Assembly: GCA_023391335.1 (NCBI GenBank)
Contig: JAEWBG010000092.1
Span: 44,332 to 108,331, forward strand
DNA: 64,000 bases
Direction of reading: 5' to 3'
DNA from: Pseudomonadota bacterium
Lineage (GTDB): Bacteria > Pseudomonadota > Gammaproteobacteria > Steroidobacterales > Steroidobacteraceae
Shown: positions 34,973-44,072 of the stretch, in pieces
Position numbering within the stretch: the stretch's first letter is position 1
Layout of the letters: every line of letters starts with the position of its first letter
Notes under the pieces: model-generated
The model's input: only the letters and a program-made list of their open reading frames with translations
Databases searched by the model: none
What the model was told of the DNA's origin: nothing
Program-made: the position numbers and the translations under genes

Positions 34973-36799
34973 TCATAGCGCCCTGTGCCCCGCACTGTGT
35001 TTGATTCCACGGTCGCCGCGAGCGGTGCGCTTTCCCGTCGAAGAAATGAGCCGGGCGGGAGGAAGCCGAGCGATCGAGAACGATGTCGGGGTCAGCTTCT
35101 GCAATGCGCTCCAGGTGGTGGGTGCAGCTATGGGGAATCCCTGTCGAACACGTGGCGAATAAGTGCCAACAGCCGTCGTTCCGCGACCGTTGCGTAAATA
35201 GTCGATGAAGAGCCGCCCTCGGCGCTCACTCAGAACTGCGGAGGTCGTGTAGCGCTTACTCTGTGTGCGCGCCAACTCACCCGCAATACGCTTGGTCAAT
35301 TCATGTGCCTCATCATGCTTGACGCGTTTTTGCAGCGGCACCATCACATGCACCCCTTTGCCACCGCTTAGCTTCGGCCAACTCTCGAGGTCGTGGGCTA
35401 CGAGAATGTCTTTCAATCGATACGCCGTCTCGAGCACAAAGTCCCATTCGATGCCTGGACCCGGATCGAGATCGAACACGAGCTGATCTGCCCTTTCGAT
35501 GTCATCGACAGTGGCATTCCACGCGTGCACTTCGATCACATCCATTTCGACGAGCCCCAGGAATCCAGCAACGTCGTCGATCCACACACGCGTTCCGGTG
35601 CCGCCTTCGCGCTTTTCGATCTTGAGTTGATGAACGCTGGGCGGAATCGGCGGCAATTTTCCTTTGTGATAGAACGTGGAGCCGAGAACATGGCGAACTA
35701 ACTTCAACGGGCGGCAAGTCAAATACTTCAATGCACGTTCACCCGCCCTTTCCCAATATTGAACGAGTTGCTCCTTTGTTGGCACAACCGCATCGGGAAG
35801 AAGCTGCAGGATATTCTCGCGAGGCGCACCGCCTCGCTTGGCAGCGTTCGTTTGATTGCTCCTCCGATGTGATCGCGGTGGAACTTCCAACAGGTCTTCG
35901 CGCAATCCTTTGAACACCGGCTCACGCAGCAATCCGTCACTGGTGCGACCGCTGAACTCGACTTGTGCTTCAACGACCGGCTCAACCCACGTGGCCTTCG
36001 GCTTCTTGATCTTTACCGCAAGCGGCGACTCTTTACGAATGAATGGATCAAGCCGTTCGCGGACTTCGTACAGTTGATCGTTCGTGAAACCGGTTTGTGC
36101 CTTTCCCGCATAAAGCAATCGCCCGTCTTCGTATCGCCCCAAATACAGGGAGGCGATGCGTCGCGGTTTCACGCCTAGCTTCTCGACAAACGCAACGATT
36201 GGGAAGTGGTCGGCCTTCGTGCACTTCACTTTCACCCAATCCGCGCCGCGGCCGGAGCGATACGGCGCATCGAGCCTCTTGCAGATGATTCCTTCGAGTC
36301 GTAACTGGCATGCGTGCTCGAAGATTTCAGATCCGCTAGCTTCGATGTGCTCGCTTAAGCGAATTCGAGTGAAGGAATTGTTCTTCAGTAAGGCCGTGAG
36401 CAGCTTCTTGCGCTCGACGAGCGCAAGTTCGCGAACATCCTTGCCCTTGAGGAACAAGAGATCGAACACGTAGTACACGAAGCGGTTCGCACGCTTTGCC
36501 GCGATGTCCTGCTGAAGCAGCCGAAAGTCGCTGCGCCCTTCGGCGTCCAGCACGACGATCTCGCCATCGAGAATGGTGTCGGCGCTGCGGAGCGTCTTCA
36601 GATCAGTCGCGATCGAGCTAAACGTTTGGGTCCAGTCGTAACCGCGACGCGTGAGAATCGAGATGGATTGCTTTGTAAGGCGCGCCTGCGCGCGATAGCC
36701 GTCGAACTTGATCTCGTACAGCCACTTGCCTTTGCTCGGCACCTTCTCGCTGCGTTCAGCAAGGCATGGTTCGATAAAGTCCGGCAGTCTCGATTTCAC
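34973..36799 (-). CDS. ligD: LigD-type ATP-dependent DNA ligase with polymerase domain
   Basis: 608 residues. The ligase domain comes first: adenylation lysine K31 in EIKFDGYR, then LDGEIVVLD, EGIICKR and WVKVKC, with the OB-fold region after about 200. From about 345 a primase-polymerase domain follows (YWERAGERALKYLTCRPLKL, DLDPGPGIEWDFVLETAYRL, KLSGGKGVHVMVPL, FIDYLRNGRGTTAVGTYSPR). The order ligase-polymerase is that of many proteobacterial LigD proteins, but the N-terminal phosphoesterase domain is absent and no Ku gene lies in the window. It would serve non-homologous end joining. The last 40 residues are unusual. Convergent with the CPBP gene. Confidence 0.9.
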   Translation of the reverse strand: MKSRLPDFIEPCLAERSEKVPSKGKWLYEIKFDGYRAQARLTKQSISILTRRGYDWTQTFSSIATDLKTLRSADTILDGEIVVLDAEGRSDFRLLQQDIAAKRANRFVYYVFDLLFLKGKDVRELALVERKKLLTALLKNNSFTRIRLSEHIEASGSEIFEHACQLRLEGIICKRLDAPYRSGRGADWVKVKCTKADHFPIVAFVEKLGVKPRRIASLYLGRYEDGRLLYAGKAQTGFTNDQLYEVRERLDPFIRKESPLAVKIKKPKATWVEPVVEAQVEFSGRTSDGLLREPVFKGLREDLLEVPPRSHRRSNQTNAAKRGGAPRENILQLLPDAVVPTKEQLVQYWERAGERALKYLTCRPLKLVRHVLGSTFYHKGKLPPIPPSVHQLKIEKREGGTGTRVWIDDVAGFLGLVEMDVIEVHAWNATVDDIERADQLVFDLDPGPGIEWDFVLETAYRLKDILVAHDLESWPKLSGGKGVHVMVPLQKRVKHDEAHELTKRIAGELARTQSKRYTTSAVLSERRGRLFIDYLRNGRGTTAVGTYSPRVRQGFPIAAPTTWSALQKLTPTSFSIARLPPARLISSTGKRTARGDRGIKHSAGHRAL

Positions 36800-36840
36800 A
36801 GCTCTCTAGCAACGAAGTCGCGCGAGATGCAGTTCCGTGA

Positions 36841-36915
36841 TCGGGGCAGTCCCACTAAACGGGCGTGTGAACCGTGACGGTTGGGAAGGCTTTGCAGATG
36901 TGCAAACTTGAGCGG
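36841..36915. repeat. Repeat C, copy 2
   Basis: Matches 28203-28275 (CCCACTAAA, GTGTGAACCGTGACGGTTGG, GCAGATGTGCA). It lies just upstream of the expanded hairpin repeats at 36948-37440, the same order as at 28.2 kb. Confidence 0.7.
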
Positions 36916-36947
36916 TTACTGAATCGCCGATTCATGAGCAACCGCAA

Positions 36948-37440
36948 AGAATTTGGACAGGATGAACAGGATTGACAGGATGATCGGAGTGAAGACATCT
37001 GAAGCGGAATGAAGAGGCAAGCCCTGCGGGCAGGGTAGCCGTTGGCAAGCCCTTCGGGCAGGCAAGCCTAACGGCAGGCCAGAGACGGAATTGAAGAGGC
37101 GAGCCCTGCGGGCAAGGTACCCTGCGCGCGAGCGCTTCCTCGTTCATGTTGTTAATCCTGTCTAGAAATTCTTTTCTCTGAATCCTCAGGCAGACACAAA
37201 AGTTTGGAGAGGATGAACAGGATTGACGGGATGGTCGGAGTGAAGACATCGGAAGCGGAATGAAGAGGCAAGCCCTGCGGGCAGGGTAGCCGTTGGCAAG
37301 CAAGCCTTTCGGGCAGGCAAGCCTAACGGCAGGCCAGAGACGGAATTGAAGAGGCGAGCCCTGCGGGCAAGGTACCCTGCGCGCGAGCGCTTCCTCGTTC
37401 ATCTTGTTAATCCTGTCTAGATCTCTCTCTTACGCATCCC
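36948..37440. repeat. Two tandem 250-base expanded hairpin repeats (copies 4 and 5)
   Basis: Units 36948-37180 and 37202-37440 are almost identical. Each has the outer arms of the GACAGGATGAACAGGATT family, but the loop is enlarged to about 160 bases with several small hairpins (GCCCTGCGGGCAGGGT, GCCCTTCGGGCAGGC, GAGCCCTGCGGGCAAGG). Copy 5 has an extra CAAG inside the loop. A repeat-encoded frame on the minus strand (36932-37402) has no gene-like features. No gene is present in 36800-37478. Confidence 0.88.
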
Positions 37441-37478
37441 AGCAGAGGCAATCGGGTGCGGGCTGATGCTGCAGATTC

Positions 37479-37841
37479 CTAAGCCGTCGCAGCAACGATC
37501 AGCAGAACAAATCCAACCACTGCGATCAGCGCATGGACGTACATCACCGGCTTCGGCAGCAGCTCACGTTTCTCCTGGAAGCCGAGATTTAGATACAGAC
37601 CGCCGAGCGCCGCAAGGATCAGCAAGATCGTTCCCCACAACGCGTACTGCGGCAGGCCGATGGTGAAGGCTGCAAACAGCAGCAGCGTCAAACCCGCGGC
37701 CGCGAGTAATCCGTGCAACATCGCAAGCCATGCCGGGGGATTGCGATCACCCGTCCCTCTGATTCCAGCCATGATCAAACCGCCGCCAGCGGCAATTGCA
37801 AAGAGAGCGATGGCCGTCCACAGGAAAATTTGGATGTTCAT
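37479..37841 (-). CDS. Four-span small membrane protein
   Basis: 120 residues from the ATG at 37841 (GGAG upstream). Spans at about 4-24, 36-55, 60-82 and 98-118 (FLWTAIALFAIAAGGGLIMA; LHGLLAAAGLTLLLFAAFTI; LWGTILLILAALGGLYLNLG; YVHALIAVVGFVLLIVAATA). No catalytic motif is visible. The family is not recognised. Confidence 0.6.
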   Translation of the reverse strand: MNIQIFLWTAIALFAIAAGGGLIMAGIRGTGDRNPPAWLAMLHGLLAAAGLTLLLFAAFTIGLPQYALWGTILLILAALGGLYLNLGFQEKRELLPKPVMYVHALIAVVGFVLLIVAATA

Positions 37842-37964
37842 ATTCGTTCTCCAGGTGGCGTGTAATTGGGTCACCTCATTCAGAGGACGAAACGAGATTG
37901 CCGGAGGTTCCCGCGCGCCTCGGGCTTTATCGGACCTGGAGTTGCTGCTTTGCGAAGGTGATGC

Positions 37965-39296
37965 CTAAGGTTGCTTCGTGCGGCTGATCTCGGCATCGCC
38001 ATAGACGCCCAACAATCTACCCGTACGAGCGAAGTCACGCATCATTCTGAAATAGCCGATGGCGTAGCGAGTTGAAACACGCTCACCGTCCGCGCTCATC
38101 TCGAATAAGGTCATGCCGTGCTCAGCGTATGGATAGAGAGCGAGCGTGAAGGGTCGGCCAGCATCGATCAGAGATTGAATCCGGCGACTCGTTTCGACAG
38201 CCGGGGCTTCATAGTCCCGCCCGCCGAGTATCCACAACTGCGCAGTTGAGTTGGCGCGCAGAGTCGGCATCGGATCGTAGTCGAACGGCGTGCCCCAATC
38301 GAATTCCTTCGCCATCGCGCGCAGCTCCGCTTCGGAATGCGGCAAGAAGAAATACGTGAAGTTGCCATGAACATCTTTGTACCAAGGCTCGTGTTGGTAA
38401 CGAGCGCGTACGACGTCCAATTCCTCAAACCCTTTGGTGAAGCCGCTTGCCGCGACTGCTTCCACTGCACGCCCCACTTCCTGTGCCTTTGCGATTTCTT
38501 CGGGCGAATGACCTTTGTCGTGCATTTCCATTGCGATCTCTTGTTGGTCTTCGTCGTTCACGCTCACTGCCAAGCCAAAACTAACAATGACGAAATCAAC
38601 GGGCGCCTGGTTTGCTGCGATGGGCGCGACCCAACCGCCCTGACTTGCCCCTTGATAGCCAACCCTACTCACACGCGATCCGCCCAAGCGCCTCGCTTCA
38701 CGCATCGCTGCGACGGCGTCGTCCGCGAGCAGAGTGAAATCTTGACTGTAGCTTCCGCCTGAAATTCCCGTGCCGCGCTTGTCATAGACGAAAACCCCCA
38801 CGCCCTCCGCCGGGAGTAGTCTTTGCAGAAAATTGAACGTGAGTGCTGAATCGTGCTCGGCACCGTGCACGAGAACCACGATCGGTACGCTTCTAAGGCC
38901 TTTCGGCATCACGAGGCGTCCCGCTAATTCAGTCTCATGACTGCCGAATTTGGTGTTGGTGACGTCAAACTCGACACGACGGCCTTTTATCCCGGCAAAG
39001 TCGATCTCGCCCGCATCGCACGGTGAGAACGTTGCGATGATCCCGTCTTCCCGCTTAGTCCAGCCGTACGCACTGTGCCATTCACCGCTCGGACCGGGAT
39101 GAAGCGCGCCGACCGTGCCGTCAAATCGACGCCATCGCAGCGCCTCGCTGTCTGTGGGTCCTATGTCCACAAGACTGCCGTCCGCCAACCTATAGCTCCC
39201 GACATGACAGTCGATCGCATCCGCCGCGGTTGCGAAGGATTGATATCCAAAGATCGCTGCTGTGCTGAGGAGCAAGCATCTGAGCGTGACGTACAT
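37965..39296 (-). CDS. Exported alpha/beta hydrolase (dipeptidyl-peptidase/acyl-hydrolase-like)
   Basis: 443 residues from the ATG at 39296 (AGGA upstream). A signal peptide ends near SFATAAD. Residues 30-140 are a beta-rich N-terminal domain, followed by the hydrolase core: VPIVVLVHGAEHDSALTFNF, the nucleophile in GYQGASQGGWVAP, YDPMPTLRANSTAQLWILGG and histidine in YAEHGMTLFEM. This resembles the BAAT/DPP-IV-like S9/S15 hydrolase branch. Periplasmic; substrate unknown. Confidence 0.85.
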   Translation of the reverse strand: MYVTLRCLLLSTAAIFGYQSFATAADAIDCHVGSYRLADGSLVDIGPTDSEALRWRRFDGTVGALHPGPSGEWHSAYGWTKREDGIIATFSPCDAGEIDFAGIKGRRVEFDVTNTKFGSHETELAGRLVMPKGLRSVPIVVLVHGAEHDSALTFNFLQRLLPAEGVGVFVYDKRGTGISGGSYSQDFTLLADDAVAAMREARRLGGSRVSRVGYQGASQGGWVAPIAANQAPVDFVIVSFGLAVSVNDEDQQEIAMEMHDKGHSPEEIAKAQEVGRAVEAVAASGFTKGFEELDVVRARYQHEPWYKDVHGNFTYFFLPHSEAELRAMAKEFDWGTPFDYDPMPTLRANSTAQLWILGGRDYEAPAVETSRRIQSLIDAGRPFTLALYPYAEHGMTLFEMSADGERVSTRYAIGYFRMMRDFARTGRLLGVYGDAEISRTKQP

Positions 39297-39446
39297 GTGG
39301 AGGTCCTGCGACTTTCGTATCGAATTCGGACGCGCTCCGAATCCTTTAGGTTGCAGCAGTCCACGAGACAATGCGTGGACGCGCTGACCTCGAGACCTCG
39401 AGAGAGCCGTCGCGGACTTCGCGTCAGGTTGCTTGCAACACCTTGT

Positions 39447-39722
39447 TCACCTGATCGCGATCACGCGCAAGGTCTCAGGGGTGAGTTTGCGCTGCAGGTT
39501 TTCCAAGATGGGCAATTCTTCTCGACAGGGACCGCACCACGTCGCCCAAAACGTCACCACAACGACTTGGCCTTTCAAGGCGGCGAGTTCTATCGGATCG
39601 CCGGTGACCGCATTTTTGGCTGAGAAGTTGGGCGGCACCTCGCCAACCTGAGGTTCCGCAACAGGCGCTGCATGCGCACTGAGCATGCAAAAAGAGAATA
39701 TCGTCGCTAAGAGCAGGCGCAT
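39447..39722 (-). CDS. Truncated TlpA/thioredoxin-like protein
   Basis: 91 residues from the ATG at 39722. A signal peptide (MRLLLATIFSFCMLSAHAA) is followed by a TlpA-like start: VGEVPPNFSAKNAVTGDPIE, VVVTFWATWCGPCREELPIL (active site CGPC). The frame ends at RVIAIR, about 50-60 residues short of a normal thioredoxin fold, losing the cis-proline part. No in-frame continuation is visible after the TGA. It is either a decayed gene or an unusual mini-protein. Confidence 0.6.
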   Translation of the reverse strand: MRLLLATIFSFCMLSAHAAPVAEPQVGEVPPNFSAKNAVTGDPIELAALKGQVVVVTFWATWCGPCREELPILENLQRKLTPETLRVIAIR

Positions 39723-39813
39723 TGAGATCTCTCCGCAGCACAAGAATGTCGAATGGCCATCCGCGCGCCTCGGCGGTCGCGCAGGGCAATTTCAGGCGGC
39801 CCGCCTTTCTCGC

Positions 39814-40104
39814 TCAGACCCCCGGCACAATCCTCAGATCGCGAATCACACCACCATCCAAAGCCTTCAACGCCGCTTGATATTCCGGGCTGCCGTGAAC
39901 TGCGACTGCCTGCTCAATTGATTCGAACTCGATAAGCACCGTCCGTTCGAGCATGCCGTCTTCATACGCCTTCGCCGCTGTACCCCGCGCTAAGAAGCGC
40001 CCGCCTCCGGCTTGTATCGCCGGAGCTGCGAGCTTTGCGTACGCCGCGAGTTTGTCTGCGTCGATGATCTTGCGATAACAAGTGATCCAATATGCTTTGG
40101 CCAT
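39814..40104 (-). CDS. DUF1330 domain protein
   Basis: 96 residues, a single ferredoxin-like domain: AYWITCYRKIIDADKLAAYA, GGGRFLARG and RTVLIEFESIEQAVAVHGSP followed by EYQAALKAL. Complete in length for the family. Function unknown. The spacer behind it (40105-40347) contains only an ACGGAACACAGAGAACACAC stretch and no gene. Confidence 0.88.
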   Translation of the reverse strand: MAKAYWITCYRKIIDADKLAAYAKLAAPAIQAGGGRFLARGTAAKAYEDGMLERTVLIEFESIEQAVAVHGSPEYQAALKALDGGVIRDLRIVPGV

Positions 40105-40347
40105 GGTCGTCTCACGATGAGTATTGAGGGAGCAATTCTAGCCGCACACAAGCCACTACAGAAAAAGACGGAACACAGAGAACACACAGACAAGAATGAA
40201 CCGGGCAGTTCGCCTTCCCGTTTCCGCGACCTCAATGTTCGGGCGCTGCTGACTTTTGTCCTGTGCTTTGGCTTCGAGATCCGCAAGTAACTGCCTGGCT
40301 TTCTGTGCTCAGTCCCGAGCATGTATAGCTACAAGTCTCGGTTAGCT

Positions 40348-42627
40348 CTACGCGCTTGGTCGTGCTCGAATGAGAGCGACACAGAAGGTGGAACCGCGAT
40401 CGGGTTCGCTTTCCGCCCATACCCGACCGCCCATTCTTATTGCGGCCTTGCGCACCAAGGCCAGCCCCATCCCGGTGCCGGCGTACTGATTCGGATTCAA
40501 GCGGTGGAATATTTCGAAGACTTTCTCGTGGTAGTCGCTGCTGAAGCCAACTCCATTGTCGCTCACGCGGAGAATGTATTGACGTTCATTCACCAGTGAG
40601 TCAATGCGAATCTGCAACGGTCTGTGAGGACTGGCAAACTTAAGTGCATTGTCGATCAGGTTGCGAAGAATGATCGCCAAGCCTTCTCGATCGGCCAACA
40701 CGTGAGCGTGATCAAGATTCACGTCGAGCGTGGCGTGCGCCGCATCTATCGAACCTGACATCGAGCGGAGAACCTCGTTCAGGCAGTCGTTGCAATCGAG
40801 CTCCGTAATCCTCTGATCCCGATGCTCGACACGTGAGTAGTCCAGCAATCCGTCGATCAACGCTGACATTCGCAGCGAGCCCTCGCCCACTCGCGCGACC
40901 AAGTCGCGTTCCTTTTCCGTCAAGCGATCGTGTGCGCTTTCGCCCAGCAGCGCGTTGTAGCCATTGATCGCTCGAAGTGGCCCTCTCAGATCGTGAGCCA
41001 CCGCGTAAGCAAAACTCCGCGACTCTCGATATGCATCGCTCAACGCTTCGGTGCGTTCTATGACTCGCGATTCCAGATCCTGGGCGAGTTCACGATAGCG
41101 CGCTTCGCTCTCGCGTAAAGATGCCTCGCTCTGGCGCAGCGATGCTTCCAGATCTTTGAACTTCGTGATGTCGACTTGCGAGCCCATCATGCGAGCCGGG
41201 CGCCCCGCTTCATCGAGCACCATGGTTCCTCGCGCCATCATCCATCGATAGGTTCCGTCCCGATGCCGAAGGCGATATTCACTCGTGTACTCGCCGGAGT
41301 GCGAGGCAAGAAATGCTCTCAGGGCTTTGACGGTGTGCTCTCGATCTTCGGGATGTAAGCGCCCACTCCACTGGTGATAATCATCCGGTACTTCTTCGGG
41401 CTGATGTCCAATCTGTCGCTTCCACTCGGAAGAAAGTCTCAGTGCATTGGCACGGACATCCCATTCCCACAACCCGACACCGCCTGCGCGAGCTGTCATT
41501 TCGATGACGCGCTCAAGTTCATGATGCCGCGTCTCCAACTCTTGAAGCTGCGCTCGCGATCTCGCCACTTCGCTAGCGGACGCATCGAGTGCCCCTCGAA
41601 GCCGCTCACCTTGCGCGTAGGACCAAGCCTCCCGCACACCCAACAGCAGCGCGAACACGCCCAGCACGATGGCGCCGAGATGGATCGTCCCGACCATCAA
41701 TTCCTCGGCAAAAAAGTACGAGCTGATCGCAATGCATAAGACCAGCATCGAGGGCACGAGCATCTCGACCAAAACCTGAACCTGTTCGCCACGAGCGACT
41801 TGATCCGTACGTTGCGCGCGAGAGATTCGCACCTGCGTCTCGGCGGCACACTGATGGATTGCGAAGGCCGCAACCCATAGGAAGTTGAAGAAGCTAAGGC
41901 CGTCGAAGTCTTCAACCACAAGTTCGCGCGCGTAAAGGACAGCTGCGAGCATTTGCGCGCTCAAAGATACGGTGATCAAAGCGACGGGCATGAGCCGCTC
42001 GCTCCACCGATACGACCAAAGCAGGTACAGCGAGATGACAAACGCCATGGAAATCGAACCGTTCTCGCCGATCACGATGAGCGAAGTGCCTAGCCTCTGC
42101 GTCGACTCGCGAAATGGCTGAGTCATGGTGATCAAAAGCACAATCGCGAAGCTGCACAAAATGAGACTGAGATTGGCAACGCGCAGCCATGTAAGGCGGC
42201 GCTGACGCTGCGTGGCGCGAAGAAACAGCAACCCTAAGATCATCAAAGGACCAAAGGCGAGATACCCAAGATCGGCGAGACTTGGGAATGGGACTTCAAC
42301 TGCGCGAACGATTTCGTAGTAGTCCCAGACCAATTGCCCAAAGGTCCAGGCCAACGTCGCTGCGAAAAAGCTGAACCACGCCTGACGATTGGCGCCAGTC
42401 AGCGAGCGCGCCGCTCGATATGAACTCAAAGCAGCCAGTGCCGCCGAAAACGTCCACGCGACATCGTTGAGAATACTGCCCGCGCGATAGCTGAGATTTC
42501 CGAACACTGAGATGAGGCAGTACGCAACGACCACCACTCCCCAGGCGATCAGCAGTGCTGGGTTCGGGACACTAGCCCATGAGTTGCCCAATAAGATTGG
42601 CGAGACGATCTTCTTCTCTGTTGACAT
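40348..42627 (-). CDS. Membrane-bound PAS sensor histidine kinase
   Basis: 759 residues from the ATG at 42627; an in-frame GTG at 42654 is an alternative. About ten N-terminal spans (to residue 330), a coiled coil, a PAS/PAC domain (ARAGGVGLWEWDVRANALRL; RHRDGTYRWMMARGTMVLDE), a second coiled coil, then HisKA with the phosphoacceptor in AYAVAHDLRGPLRAINGYNA (about residue 546) and a HATPase domain (NLIDNALKFASPHRPLQIRI; NQYAGTGMGLALVRKAAIRM). No response regulator is adjacent. This phytochrome-like HisKA type is usually part of phosphorelays. Confidence 0.9.
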   Translation of the reverse strand: MSTEKKIVSPILLGNSWASVPNPALLIAWGVVVVAYCLISVFGNLSYRAGSILNDVAWTFSAALAALSSYRAARSLTGANRQAWFSFFAATLAWTFGQLVWDYYEIVRAVEVPFPSLADLGYLAFGPLMILGLLFLRATQRQRRLTWLRVANLSLILCSFAIVLLITMTQPFRESTQRLGTSLIVIGENGSISMAFVISLYLLWSYRWSERLMPVALITVSLSAQMLAAVLYARELVVEDFDGLSFFNFLWVAAFAIHQCAAETQVRISRAQRTDQVARGEQVQVLVEMLVPSMLVLCIAISSYFFAEELMVGTIHLGAIVLGVFALLLGVREAWSYAQGERLRGALDASASEVARSRAQLQELETRHHELERVIEMTARAGGVGLWEWDVRANALRLSSEWKRQIGHQPEEVPDDYHQWSGRLHPEDREHTVKALRAFLASHSGEYTSEYRLRHRDGTYRWMMARGTMVLDEAGRPARMMGSQVDITKFKDLEASLRQSEASLRESEARYRELAQDLESRVIERTEALSDAYRESRSFAYAVAHDLRGPLRAINGYNALLGESAHDRLTEKERDLVARVGEGSLRMSALIDGLLDYSRVEHRDQRITELDCNDCLNEVLRSMSGSIDAAHATLDVNLDHAHVLADREGLAIILRNLIDNALKFASPHRPLQIRIDSLVNERQYILRVSDNGVGFSSDYHEKVFEIFHRLNPNQYAGTGMGLALVRKAAIRMGGRVWAESEPDRGSTFCVALIRARPSA

Positions 42628-42769
42628 CGCTACAGTCGTCAACCCCGCCCCCACTGCAGCCGATTCTAGTGGCCAGAACGCAATCCTGCCGCGGGATTAA
42701 CCGTAGCGGCGCAATGCAGTGCTTTTTGTGCGATGGCACAAGGAGCGTGCCGCGCTGCGATGGGTCAGA

Positions 42770-43348
42770 TCACGCGCCTTCCGTGTATTTGGAATGGTTG
42801 AACGTGTAGTTGCCGATGATCTGTTCGCCGTCGCTACTGACTGAGAGCAGTTGGACGTGCAAAGTGCCCTGACTGAGAGCACGCAAGTGCACTACATTCG
42901 GGAGCATTACGATTTCACTCTCATTGGGATCGAATGCGACGTCCTCGACGCGCACCTGAGTATCTCCGGGTTGCTCGTGCACGAGAACATCAAGGCGACT
43001 CACATCACGCAATGGCGCGTGAAGATGCGCGAGGACGAGATCATCGTGCGGAGCGACTGTACACATGACGCTTCCGCCCGGATGCATCCGATATTCGCGA
43101 ATGCATAAGCCATCGCCCTGTAGTCGCTTGACGAACGATGGCGTGAACACCGCGTGCAAGTGGCCCTTGAGCGTGGCTCCCCTGATCGCCGCTCCGAGCC
43201 GTGCGAGACGATTGACGCGCTCAGAACAGTAGGAGCAACCGAACATGTGCTCTTCGAATTGAGCCTGCACGGGATCGTCGATCTCACCTAACCAGTACTC
43301 AATGATTCGGGCGTGCGGGAACGCGGTGCGGCAGGCTGGCGCGTTCAT
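42770..43348 (-). CDS. ZAS-type zinc anti-sigma factor
   Basis: 192 residues. The N-terminal part has the zinc-binding anti-sigma motif H34-x3-C38-x2-C41 in EEHMFGCSYCSERVNRLARL. The C-terminal 120 residues are beta-rich (GGSVMCTVAPHDDLVLAHLH; DTQVRVEDVAFDPNESEIVM) and may sense a ligand. No membrane span, so it is cytoplasmic, as in ChrR-like systems. Its ATG overlaps the sigma stop (ATGA). Confidence 0.8.
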   Translation of the reverse strand: MNAPACRTAFPHARIIEYWLGEIDDPVQAQFEEHMFGCSYCSERVNRLARLGAAIRGATLKGHLHAVFTPSFVKRLQGDGLCIREYRMHPGGSVMCTVAPHDDLVLAHLHAPLRDVSRLDVLVHEQPGDTQVRVEDVAFDPNESEIVMLPNVVHLRALSQGTLHVQLLSVSSDGEQIIGNYTFNHSKYTEGA

Positions 43349-43920
43349 CGCGTTCCCTCCTCGAATTCCATGCAGGTCTTTAGGCGATCGATCGCTCGAT
43401 GGCGGATCACGCGAACATTGCCTGCCGACAATCCGAGCTCGCTCCCCACCGCATCGGCCGGGCGATCGTCATAGAAAGTCAGAATAAGCACTGCGCGTTC
43501 ACGCTCAGGCAATCGGTCCAGGCAATGATGCAAACGATCCACATCGAGGCTGTTGGTTTGATCATCGGTCAGTAAGGCCGGATCGATGTGAAACGTTTCC
43601 AGCAGCAGTTCGCGCCGCCTACCGAGTCGGCGTCCGTCGACGATAACCTGTCGGCAGGTGCCGAGAATGAAGGAGGCGATTCGATCCGGTTCGCGCACCG
43701 CACCCTCGCGCAGCTTCTGCAATGTCATCAACAACACGTCCTGAACGAGATCGGCTGCGGCGGCTTCGCTGCGTAAGTGCCGCACACCGTAAAGGCGGAT
43801 GCGTGGTGCAAATCGGCGGCACAGTTCGGACTCCGCGGCATGACTCCGCTGGGGAGCGGCAGCCATGATCCTGCGAGCGAGTCCGCCATCGTCTTCATTC
43901 AGTGCCCCCGGGTCCTGCAT
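43345..43920 (-). CDS. ECF-type sigma factor
   Basis: 191 residues from the ATG at 43920 (an in-frame start at 43968 is possible). Region 2: LRSEAAAADLVQDVLLMTLQ with ASFILGTCRQVIVDGRRLGR. Region 4: CLDRLPERERAVLILTFYDD and AVGSELGLSAGNVRVIRHRA. It is coupled to the zinc anti-sigma gene by a four-base overlap and is divergent from the diiron-type gene at 44073. Confidence 0.9.
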   Translation of the reverse strand: MQDPGALNEDDGGLARRIMAAAPQRSHAAESELCRRFAPRIRLYGVRHLRSEAAAADLVQDVLLMTLQKLREGAVREPDRIASFILGTCRQVIVDGRRLGRRRELLLETFHIDPALLTDDQTNSLDVDRLHHCLDRLPERERAVLILTFYDDRPADAVGSELGLSAGNVRVIRHRAIDRLKTCMEFEEGTR

Positions 43921-44007
43921 GCACCCAGCATAAGCAGTGTCGAAAAGAGTCGAAAGTCGGCATTGCATCGGGTCCTTGGGCCTCGAGAATCGACATTTGC
44001 TTAGGAA

Positions 44008-44034
44008 GTGTAACGACCGGCCGTTTCGTTACAC
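44008..44034. promoter_or_regulatory. GTGTAACGA-N9-TCGTTACAC dyad between sigma and MBL genes
   Basis: A perfect 9-base inverted repeat (44008-44016 and 44026-44034) in the divergent spacer. The AAC within each arm resembles the -35 core of ECF promoters in both directions, so the dyad could be a shared promoter or operator for the sigma gene and the gene at 44073. That reading is inference. Confidence 0.55.
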
Positions 44035-44072
44035 CTCCTCGTCATCCAGCCATCACCGATCGAGGATTCGCG

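Noticed and set aside
36932..37402. 156-residue minus-strand frame
   Set aside because: It is encoded wholly by the two tandem repeats and repeats its own sequence; no signal for a real gene.
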